Position numbers and translations under genes: made by a program | In this document: in pieces, positions 6,624 through 13,285 of the stretch | How positions within the stretch are numbered: position 1 is the stretch's first letter | Layout of the letters: each line of letters opens with the position of its first letter | Notes under the pieces: model-generated | Database searches by the model: none | The model's input: the letters and a program-made list of their open reading frames with translations, nothing else | Told to the model about the DNA's origin: nothing | Assembly: GCA_030635005.1 (NCBI GenBank) | Contig: DAOVZS010000015.1 | Location: 1 to 20,436, forward strand | DNA from: Thiomargarita sp. | Lineage (GTDB): Bacteria; Pseudomonadota; Gammaproteobacteria; Beggiatoales; Beggiatoaceae | Length of the DNA: 20,436 bases | Direction of reading: 5' to 3'

Positions 6624-7751
6624 ATGGCTAAACGCAAGAATGAGCAACTTGGACGGAATATGGAGTATCCTTATGATGCCCCTCTTCCTCAAAAACAAGT
6701 GGCGTATATTTTTGACATTAATAAATGTATTGATTGTCAAACCTGTAGTGTCGCTTGTAAAAATGGCTGGACTAGCGGAAAAGGTGAAGAATACATCTTT
6801 TGGAATAATGTAGAAACTAAGCCTTATGGAGGCTATCCCATTAATTGGGATCTAAAATTGTTGGAAAAAGTAGAACCTGTAAAATGGGATAAAGAGGTTT
6901 TACAAAGTAAGACTATTTTTGAAGGACGTTCTCCCTTAGATCCACCCTTAGGTCATGCACCTCAGCCAATGGATTATGCAGCCCCCAATTTGGGTGAAGA
7001 TGAATTATCTGAAGCAGTGGCTCAAGGAGAACACTTTCAAGGGCTTCATCCTAAATGGATGTTTTATCTTGCTCGAATTTGCAATCATTGCACCCTTCCA
7101 GCCTGTGTTGCAGCGTGTCCACGTCAAGCTGTCTATAAACGGGATGAAGATGGCATTGTACTCATCGATCAAGAACGTTGTCGCGGTTATCAAGAATGCG
7201 TCAAAGCGTGTCCTTACAAAAAAGCGTTTTATAACTTGGTCAGTCGTACCAGTGAAAAATGTATTGGATGTTATCCACGTGTAGAACAAGGTGAAGCAGC
7301 CTTATGTGTTGAAAGCTGTATTGGTAAAATTCGTATGCACGGCTTTTTAAGCACACAAGGTGCACCACGTGAAGATAATCCATTGGATTACATTATCAAA
7401 ATCCGCAAATTGGCTTTACCCTTGTATCCACAATTTGGGACAAGTCCTAATGTGTATTACATTCCGCCTATCCATGTGCCTAACACCTTCCTTAAGCAAA
7501 TGTTTGGTCCAGGCTTAGAAGACTCAAAAGCCTTGTACCATAAAGTGAAGGATGACAAACAACTTTTGGGTGCTTTAATGCTTTTTGGCGCTTCTGACAG
7601 GATTGTCGACAAGTTTAAAGTAGAAGGAGAAACCGTTATTGGTTGGGATGTTGATGGGAAAGAAGTGGCTCGTGTTCCATTTACCGAACCGCATTATGTA
7701 CATGATAGCTATGATAAAAAGCATGGTGTTTATCGGCATAATACGACCTAG
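6624..7751 (+). CDS. Four-cluster iron-sulfur beta subunit (NxrB/NarH-like)
   Basis: Electron-transfer subunit passing electrons between the molybdenum subunit and the heme b subunit. It has 375 residues and no signal of its own; by family precedent it is carried out with alpha through Tat. Cluster ligands fall in four groups: C35/C38/C41/C45; C153/C156/C161/C165; C186/C192/C196; C213/C216/C228/C232. As in NarH, cysteines are exchanged between groups. The third group (CRGYQEC) has Tyr where NarH has Trp, so a [3Fe-4S] cluster is expected there. The segment EEYIFWNNVETKPYGGYP closely recalls the YMWWNN region used for nxrB primers. GAGGAG lies upstream of the ATG. Related subunits (DdhB, SerB, PcrB) remain alternatives. 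Confidence 0.9.
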   Translation: MAKRKNEQLGRNMEYPYDAPLPQKQVAYIFDINKCIDCQTCSVACKNGWTSGKGEEYIFWNNVETKPYGGYPINWDLKLLEKVEPVKWDKEVLQSKTIFEGRSPLDPPLGHAPQPMDYAAPNLGEDELSEAVAQGEHFQGLHPKWMFYLARICNHCTLPACVAACPRQAVYKRDEDGIVLIDQERCRGYQECVKACPYKKAFYNLVSRTSEKCIGCYPRVEQGEAALCVESCIGKIRMHGFLSTQGAPREDNPLDYIIKIRKLALPLYPQFGTSPNVYYIPPIHVPNTFLKQMFGPGLEDSKALYHKVKDDKQLLGALMLFGASDRIVDKFKVEGETVIGWDVDGKEVARVPFTEPHYVHDSYDKKHGVYRHNTT

Positions 7752-7784
7752 CACACACGCTAACTCAGCATGGAGAATACACAG

Positions 7785-8648
7785 ATGAAAAGAAGTCAAT
7801 GCACAACGTTGGCACTTATTTTTGCCTTATTCAGCCTTTCAGCTGTCACACAAGCAGCAGAGATCATGGTAACAAGGGTTACAGGACCATTGCCTACTAA
7901 CCCATTAGCTGCAATATGGCAACATGTTCCTGCAACTGACGTTGTGGTCAGCCCGCAACAAATTACGAAACCAAAATTGGATAAGGCTTCGGTGAGTAAA
8001 ATCACAGCGCAAGCGCTATCTAATGGACAAGTCATTACATGGCGTTTGTCTTGGAAAGATGCTACGCCAGATTTTAACGTCGATGTGGGACGTTTTTCTG
8101 ACGCTGTTGCCCTTGAATTACCTTTAACTCAATATGCGGCGCCTATGATGGGACATCGCGGTGGCGGTAAAGTGCAAATTATTTATTGGCGTGCTTTGTG
8201 GCAAAAAGATGTTGATGAAGGCTTTCAAGATGTACAAGATGTCTATCCCAACTACTTTAATGGTCACTATTGGTTTGCAACAGGGGAAGGTCCTTATCGT
8301 GTGCCTGAATCTTTTACAGATCCAATCTCACATCAATGGTTTATTGCAAAACAAGCTGGGAATCCGATGTCCACTTTTTTCCGCACTGATCCTGCTCAAG
8401 AGTTGATCGCAGAAGGCTGGGGAACATTGACACATCAACCAGAATCTGCCACGACAGCAAAAGGTGTTTGGAAAAATGGTCAATGGACAGTGATATTCAC
8501 ACGTCCATTAGTCACCACTGATCCTAATGACTATCAATTTACACAGGGTGAAAAAGGACAAATTGCGTTTGCAGTATGGCAAGGTGGAGATAATAATGTC
8601 GGTGGACGTAAACATTGGTCCTCATGGATGGCGTATAAAATGCAATAA
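7785..8648 (+). CDS. Periplasmic heme b gamma subunit (ethylbenzene-dehydrogenase-type heme domain)
   Basis: A monoheme b subunit that exchanges electrons between the beta subunit and a periplasmic carrier. The start is taken as ATG 7785 rather than 7770, because GGAGA sits 8 bases before 7785 and MKRSQCTTLALIFALFSLSA then forms a normal Sec signal, cleaved near TQA/AEI. The domain runs from about residue 27 to 287. M121 or M122 (APMMGHRGGGK) and K276 (GGRKHWSSW) are the likely axial ligands, matching the Met/Lys pair known in EbdC and DdhC. GVWKNGQWTVIFTRPL and AFAVWQGG are family hallmarks. A Sec signal on gamma with a Tat signal on alpha is the usual arrangement. It is last in the operon before a strong terminator. 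Confidence 0.87.
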   Translation: MKRSQCTTLALIFALFSLSAVTQAAEIMVTRVTGPLPTNPLAAIWQHVPATDVVVSPQQITKPKLDKASVSKITAQALSNGQVITWRLSWKDATPDFNVDVGRFSDAVALELPLTQYAAPMMGHRGGGKVQIIYWRALWQKDVDEGFQDVQDVYPNYFNGHYWFATGEGPYRVPESFTDPISHQWFIAKQAGNPMSTFFRTDPAQELIAEGWGTLTHQPESATTAKGVWKNGQWTVIFTRPLVTTDPNDYQFTQGEKGQIAFAVWQGGDNNVGGRKHWSSWMAYKMQ

Positions 8649-8684
8649 TTAGTTTATAATTATTACGTTTTTGTCAATTTGGAA

Positions 8685-8717
8685 AAAGAGCCCTCTGGGA
8701 GGGCTCTTTCTTTTTTT
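8685..8717 (+). terminator. Strong rho-independent terminator after the gamma subunit
   Basis: AAAGAGCCCTC (8685-8695), loop TGG, GAGGGCTCTTT (8699-8709) make an 11-bp perfect stem, followed by C and seven T (8711-8717). It ends the three-subunit operon and separates it from the next two genes. Confidence 0.93.
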
Positions 8718-8739
8718 GTAACTATGCCAATTAATTTAT

Positions 8740-9234
8740 ATGAATATAGATATTTTTATTTGTGGTGGAACTATTGATAAAACATATTTTCCTGATTTAG
8801 AAGAATTTAATTTTAATAAAACTCATATACATGAAATGATTTCTCAGGCCAGAATTTCTGATTTAAAAATAAATATAAAATCTTTATTTTTAAAAGATTC
8901 ACTTGATATGAACAATGATGATCGCAGTATGGTAGTAGAATCCTGTAAAAAATCAGACTCTAAAAATATTCTTATTGTACATGGCACAAGTACCAAAGTT
9001 GATACAGCAAAAGCAATTGCCAATGAATTACTTGTCGATAAAACAATTGTTCTTTTTGGTTCAATGCTTCCTTATGAACTTGCAAAAAGTGACGCATTAT
9101 TTAATTTTGGAACAAGTATTATCTCATGTCAAATCCTATCGCCGGGTGTTTACATCTCTATGAATGGAAAGGTATGGGATTATGATAAAGTCATCAAAGA
9201 TACAACGCTGGCAAAGTTTTTAGAAAAAAAATAA
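8740..9234 (+). CDS. Short asparaginase-domain protein
   Basis: At 164 residues this corresponds only to the N-terminal catalytic domain of type I/II L-asparaginases (about 330 residues). GGTIDKTY (9-16) carries the first catalytic Thr (T11). HGTSTKVDTA (81-90) matches the HGTDT motif, with T83 kept but Ser at the position of the catalytic-site Asp. FGSMLPYELAKSDALFNFG matches the following family block, and K153 may be the conserved Lys. It starts 23 bases after the terminator, without a clear ribosome-binding sequence. Its AT-rich codon use differs from the flanking operon, suggesting later arrival. Hydrolysis of asparagine is not assured; such single-domain proteins are poorly characterised. 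No tie to the molybdoenzyme is apparent. Confidence 0.75.
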   Translation: MNIDIFICGGTIDKTYFPDLEEFNFNKTHIHEMISQARISDLKINIKSLFLKDSLDMNNDDRSMVVESCKKSDSKNILIVHGTSTKVDTAKAIANELLVDKTIVLFGSMLPYELAKSDALFNFGTSIISCQILSPGVYISMNGKVWDYDKVIKDTTLAKFLEKK

Positions 9235-9280
9235 GTGCTCTCCTTCAACACTCTATAACCTTTTTTTTAAATAATACATT

Positions 9281-10063
9281 ATGAGCCTCAACAATATTTC
9301 TCCCGAACCCGTCAAATGGTTTGTACATAAACCTAAAGATCAAGTAGAATGGTCTAAAGAAGAAAGTGATCAAGTGACATTATTGGCACAAGCAGATGTA
9401 CTCTTCCTCATCTCACAATTGTTTGTTTCCCCAACAGCAAACTTGCAAATATTCTTAAAAAAAGAAGTCCCTGATATTAAAGAATTATTATCCCAAGCCC
9501 AAATTCCAAAATCAGAAGAGCTTGCCGAAACCTATCAACATATCCGCAAACAAGCAGAATCCCTTAATGTAGATTTATGGGTAGCAGAATATAATCGTTT
9601 ATTTGAAGGAAGTATTATCTGTCCTATCAATGAATCTGGGTTTATACGTCGTGATAAAGGCGCTATATTAGCCGATATTTCAGGATTTTATACTGCTTTT
9701 GGTTTTAAATTATCCGAACATGCCTATGAAAAAGTGGATTATTTGACCGTTGAACTTGAATTTATGGCGATGTTATTAGTCATGCTGGCACAAACACCCG
9801 CTGCTCAAGAAGAAGCAGCACGCACAACACATAATGCCTTAGGTTCTTTTAGTTTTGATCATTTAGGAGAATGGCTACCGACTTTTTGCGAACGGCTGAC
9901 TGAAAATAGCACGATAATCATATATCAAGATATGAGCATTTTATTACGTGAAGCATGGAATGGGATTTTAACTCATAATCATTTTCCCTTACCCGAAAGC
10001 GCTATTCAGAATCCAGAAGAAGAAGAAGATGGTAGCCCTTATGAATGTGATATGGCAGATTAA
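9281..10063 (+). CDS. TorD/DmsD/NarJ-type maturation chaperone
   Basis: A cytoplasmic chaperone that binds the alpha subunit (often its Tat signal), protects it while the molybdenum cofactor is inserted and delays export. It has 260 residues, all helical in character. Family marks are YNRLFEGSIICPINESGF (104-121), ILADISGFYTAFGF (129-142) and DYLTVELEFMAMLL (153-166). The first ~35 residues are extra and polar, and the C-terminus is acidic. It lies about 630 bases after the gamma gene, beyond a terminator and an unrelated gene, so it probably has its own promoter; I see no firm one. By context it is the D protein of this enzyme (compare DdhD, SerD, EbdD). There is no obvious ribosome-binding sequence before the ATG. 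Confidence 0.85.
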   Translation: MSLNNISPEPVKWFVHKPKDQVEWSKEESDQVTLLAQADVLFLISQLFVSPTANLQIFLKKEVPDIKELLSQAQIPKSEELAETYQHIRKQAESLNVDLWVAEYNRLFEGSIICPINESGFIRRDKGAILADISGFYTAFGFKLSEHAYEKVDYLTVELEFMAMLLVMLAQTPAAQEEAARTTHNALGSFSFDHLGEWLPTFCERLTENSTIIIYQDMSILLREAWNGILTHNHFPLPESAIQNPEEEEDGSPYECDMAD

Positions 10064-10081
10064 GCGTAAAAACGATTTATA

Positions 10082-10106
10082 AACCTTCCAGCTTGCCTGG
10101 TTGGTT
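10082..10106 (-). terminator. Possible terminator between convergent genes
   Basis: AACCTTCCAG (10082-10091), loop CTTGC and CTGGTTGGTT (10097-10106) form two 4-bp stems separated by a TT/TT mismatch. Read on the minus strand it is followed by TTTATAAATCGTTTTT, so it could end the holB-pilZ-tatD-protease transcript. It overlaps the last codon of the protease. Weak evidence. Confidence 0.35.
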
Positions 10107-11049
10107 AAAACCTTATCCCATTTAAATGCCAACGGGGACGCAAAGGCGTAGGTGCAAGCAAAAGAACGTAAGGTTCATTTATGTGATTGAAAGCAAGTGT
10201 TAATGGGGGTGTTCTTAATGATAATAATCGTTGAATACGTGCTTGAATCGGTGGATGAGAGCGTAATAAAGAGGGTTCACTTGAATGATGTCCCGGCATT
10301 AAAATATCTCTTAATACACTTCCCCTTTGCATTTTGAACAACGCAGAAGCTAACGCCTCGGGATCATTTAGCAATTGCACAGCCCCTAAATCAGCATTAT
10401 ATTCACGAGTACGAGATAATGCTAATTGTAATAAATCGGTGAGAATGGGTGCAAATATTAACAGCAAAATAGCAGTCCAACTAATAAATAACATATTCAA
10501 AAACCATAATGGGATACTGACCAAAAACAAAAATTGTCCTACAAGAGACATAAAATTTGTAAGATGACTGGTAATATCTGAAAATCCCATAATACGCATA
10601 TCCTCATGAGCAATATGACTCACTTCATGTGCTAATACTGCAGATAATTCGCGTATTGATAAACGGCGTAATAACCCATCAGAAATGACAATCGCTGCTT
10701 TTTCAGGCGTTCCAACCGCAAAAGCATTCATGACATTACTGGGCAAATAATAGAGTTTAGGGACAGTGGGTAATTCAGCACGTGTCGCAAGTAATCTTAA
10801 TATGGCATACAGCGTAGGGGATTGATAGGGAGTCATCAAACGTGTTTTATAGTTTTTTAACACGATATAGGGAGAGATCACAGGATTAAAAATATAAAGT
10901 AGAAAAATAAGCCCAATTGCAAAAAAGGCTAGAATTTTCCCGCCAATTAAATAGCCCAAAAAACCCAATATCATGGTTAATGCTGCCATTAACAGTAATG
11001 TTTGAAGGGTATTTAACCATTTATGTTTATGCCATTGCAGCTTATCCAT
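10105..11049 (-). CDS. HtpX-like M48 family membrane zinc metalloprotease
   Basis: An integral inner-membrane protease of the M48 family, which in the HtpX case takes part in membrane-protein quality control. It has 314 residues. Two membrane segments lie at about 15-35 and 38-60. The zinc site is HEVSH (141-145), with E216 in SRTREYNADLGA as the third ligand. Two more hydrophobic stretches at about 165-205 precede that glutamate. The C-terminal ~40 residues are not typical of HtpX. It is last in the minus-strand run, and its first eight bases overlap the end of tatD, so translation is probably coupled. Since HtpX itself is usually about 290 residues and located elsewhere, I leave the symbol blank. 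Confidence 0.85.
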   Translation of the reverse strand: MDKLQWHKHKWLNTLQTLLLMAALTMILGFLGYLIGGKILAFFAIGLIFLLYIFNPVISPYIVLKNYKTRLMTPYQSPTLYAILRLLATRAELPTVPKLYYLPSNVMNAFAVGTPEKAAIVISDGLLRRLSIRELSAVLAHEVSHIAHEDMRIMGFSDITSHLTNFMSLVGQFLFLVSIPLWFLNMLFISWTAILLLIFAPILTDLLQLALSRTREYNADLGAVQLLNDPEALASALFKMQRGSVLRDILMPGHHSSEPSLLRSHPPIQARIQRLLSLRTPPLTLAFNHINEPYVLLLAPTPLRPRWHLNGIRF

Positions 11050-11803
11050 GCGTGAGCTTAAACAAACGTAAAAAGTTATTTGTAGTCACTTGTGCGATTG
11101 TTTCAAAACGTTCGCCCCGTAATTCTGCAATATATTCAGCGATGTGGCGTACGTAAGCGGGTTGATTAGTCTTCCCGCGATAGGGAACTGGGGCTAAATA
11201 AGGAGCATCAGTTTCTACCAAAAGACGTTCTAATGGAATTTTTTTTGCGACGGCATGTACTGTTTTTGCATTTTTAAAGGTAACAATACCCGAAAAAGAA
11301 ATATAAAATCCCATATCCAACGCCTGTTGTGCAATTTCCCAATCCTCTACAAAACAATGCATAATACCCCCCACTTCAGAGGCATTTTCTTCCCGTAAAA
11401 TACGTATTGTATCTTCTGCAGCATTACGACAATGAATAATTAAAGGTTTTCCGATTTCTTTAGCCGCTTGAATATGGGTACGAAAACATTCTTGTTGCCC
11501 TTCTCCTTCCTTATGAAAATAATCTAAGCCTGTTTCACCAATGGCAATAATATCTGCATCATCCGCCAATTTTACAAGTGTGGTTACATCAACAATATCG
11601 TGTTGTGACATATTGGGATGAATACCTACTGAGGCAAAAACGTTATTAATGAGTTTCACCATCTTAAGCATCATCGGAAAATGCTCAAGATCAATAGACA
11701 CGCATAACAAATACTGAACACCTTGCTGATGAGCTGCCGAGACCAGAACCTCAGGTGTCGTATTTTTTATTAAATCTAAATGACAGTGTGAATCAACTAA
11801 CAT
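11042..11803 (-). CDS. TatD/YcfH family metal-dependent hydrolase
   Basis: A TIM-barrel amidohydrolase-fold DNase of the TatD/YcfH group with two divalent metals. It has 253 residues, close to family length. Metal and catalytic marks are DSHCHLD (H6, H8), GETGLDY (E90), IHCR (H124), MHCF (H149) and ETDAPYL (D199). YRGKTNQP is the conserved follow-on motif. The holB-pilZ-ycfH order is common in gammaproteobacteria (Pseudomonas, for example), which favours the YcfH member. It starts 13 bases after pilZ and overlaps the protease gene by eight bases. Confidence 0.93.
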   Translation of the reverse strand: MLVDSHCHLDLIKNTTPEVLVSAAHQQGVQYLLCVSIDLEHFPMMLKMVKLINNVFASVGIHPNMSQHDIVDVTTLVKLADDADIIAIGETGLDYFHKEGEGQQECFRTHIQAAKEIGKPLIIHCRNAAEDTIRILREENASEVGGIMHCFVEDWEIAQQALDMGFYISFSGIVTFKNAKTVHAVAKKIPLERLLVETDAPYLAPVPYRGKTNQPAYVRHIAEYIAELRGERFETIAQVTTNNFLRLFKLTHG

Positions 11804-11816
11804 AACAATATCTCAC

Positions 11817-12167
11817 TTACATGGTAAAGGTACGTTGAGTTGATTGTAACTTCGTAGCTAACGCATTTTCAATTTTACTACGGACAATCTCCTTTTTAGG
11901 GCCACTTAAACTAACTCCAATACCTTGCGGACGTCCTCCTTGTGCCCCTTCGAAATTAATCCACACCACTTTAGCAGCGATAGGATACGTTGCCCCATCT
12001 TCTAATAAGCTTAAAGTCACAAAAACGTCGTCTCCTAATTTATAAGGCTTCTCTGTTTCAATAAATAAACCGCCATCTTTTATAAAGGGTAGATAAGTAG
12101 CATATAACCTTTGTAAGTTTTTAATTTTCAAAGACAGCATCGCTGTCTTTCCTCTTTTTATACCCAT
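11817..12167 (-). CDS. pilZ: PilZ, type IV pilus assembly protein
   Basis: A 116-residue PilZ-domain protein needed for type IV pilus extension and twitching in related bacteria. The start is ATG at 12167 (MGIKRGKTAML), with AGGAGA seven bases upstream; a further upstream start would add 16 unlikely residues inside holB. It has the marks of the true PilZ: LQRLYATYLPFIKDGGLFIE and GVSLSG. It lacks the RxxxR and DxSxxG motifs that bind c-di-GMP, as PilZ proper does. The start lies four bases after the holB stop, so the two are translated together. Its presence implies type IV pili and perhaps surface motility. Confidence 0.9.
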   Translation of the reverse strand: MGIKRGKTAMLSLKIKNLQRLYATYLPFIKDGGLFIETEKPYKLGDDVFVTLSLLEDGATYPIAAKVVWINFEGAQGGRPQGIGVSLSGPKKEIVRSKIENALATKLQSTQRTFTM

Positions 12168-12171
12168 CCTC

Positions 12172-13182
12172 TTATCTCCTGTGTGGTGTACCCAATTTTG
12201 TCCAAGCAATCGCAATAGATTCTAATAAGCCTTGCGGTTTAATATTGGCGTTTCCTGTGACTAAACGATATGATTCTATTTGTAAGTCTAACATATCAAA
12301 TAAACTGTGTATATTTAATTGTCTTTTCAAGCGGTGTAATATATCAATATGATCATAATTCACAATTAAAGGGATGTGAGATGTCGTAGCATAGCGAATC
12401 ATATCCATGGTCCAACTTAACATCCATTGTAAAAGTTGTGCGACATCCTGTTTATTCCAAATAGCCGCCATTTCAATAGGATCATGTTGACCCGTAGACA
12501 GCCGTGCTAAGCTTTCAAATAAGACTTGCCGTTTAGCAATTCCTTCTGTTTCTGCTAAATTTAATGCCGCCAAAGGTGCTTGTGCTGAAAGATTCAGTAA
12601 CAATTTAACCACTTGTTCATCCTTGTTTTTCAGCTTAAGATGTTCAGATAACCATGTTTCTATGATACTGCTCTCTGGACGACTAAAATCAAGACGCTGA
12701 CACCGACTCCGAATAGTCGCTAATAAAACATTGGCCTGATGACTGACTAACATCAGTAAAGTTTTAGGCGGTGGCTCTTCTAAAAGTTTTAATAAACTGT
12801 TGGCAGCATTACGATTCATAGCTTCGGCGGGATTGATAATGATAATTTGATAATATCCATATTGGCTTGTCAATATGCTAAATTGAATCAAACGACGAAT
12901 ATTATCAATTGGAATTTGTTTACCCACTTCAGCCGGTTCTACTTGTAAGAAATCAGGATGTGTGCCCGCAGATAACAAATGGCAAGATTTACAGTGTCCG
13001 CATATTTGTCCCTCTGCTTGCGGTTTTTCACATAATAATGTACGTGCAAAACGTTGTGCAAATAGGGTTTTACCCATGCCTTGGGGTCCATACAGCAATA
13101 AAGCATGTGGCAAATGATCTTGTTGCCAAGCCTGTAACACTTGTTTCCACAATGAATCATGCCACGGTAGTCTTGTATCCAT
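12172..13182 (-). CDS. holB: HolB, DNA polymerase III delta-prime subunit
   Basis: Clamp-loader subunit that works with delta and tau/gamma to place the sliding clamp. It has 336 residues and is an AAA+ protein. The Walker-A-like loop is GPQGMGKT (32-39), followed by the zinc-binding cysteines C51, C61, C64 and C67. NAANSLLKLLEEPPP and ATIRSRCQRL (SRC motif) are clear. It is first in the minus-strand operon. In many gammaproteobacteria tmk lies directly upstream; here it is replaced by a divergent cytochrome gene 103 bases away. I see no good ribosome-binding sequence, but the N-terminus (PWHDSLWKQVLQAWQQDHLPHALLL) is typical. Confidence 0.94.
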   Translation of the reverse strand: MDTRLPWHDSLWKQVLQAWQQDHLPHALLLYGPQGMGKTLFAQRFARTLLCEKPQAEGQICGHCKSCHLLSAGTHPDFLQVEPAEVGKQIPIDNIRRLIQFSILTSQYGYYQIIIINPAEAMNRNAANSLLKLLEEPPPKTLLMLVSHQANVLLATIRSRCQRLDFSRPESSIIETWLSEHLKLKNKDEQVVKLLLNLSAQAPLAALNLAETEGIAKRQVLFESLARLSTGQHDPIEMAAIWNKQDVAQLLQWMLSWTMDMIRYATTSHIPLIVNYDHIDILHRLKRQLNIHSLFDMLDLQIESYRLVTGNANIKPQGLLESIAIAWTKLGTPHRR

Positions 13183-13285
13183 GAGTAAATAGCTTATAAT
13201 AATGTATGTATAGTTAGTTTTATAGGATACTATAATACAGGTAAAAAATCTTCATTTCCTATTCATTTTACGCTATCAAACATTT
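13183..13285. promoter_or_regulatory. Divergent promoter region, holB / multiheme cytochrome
   Basis: This AT-rich 103-base spacer holds TATAAT at 13231-13236 in the cytochrome direction, with no convincing -35. A 6-base inverted repeat, TATAGT (13209-13214) and ACTATA (13229-13234), overlaps that -10 and could be an operator. No clear promoter for holB can be chosen. Confidence 0.4.

Noticed and set aside
10334..10567. Plus-strand ORF of 77 codons over the M48 protease gene
   Set aside because: It is antisense to the protease, which has clear zinc-site motifs, and has no recognisable domain.
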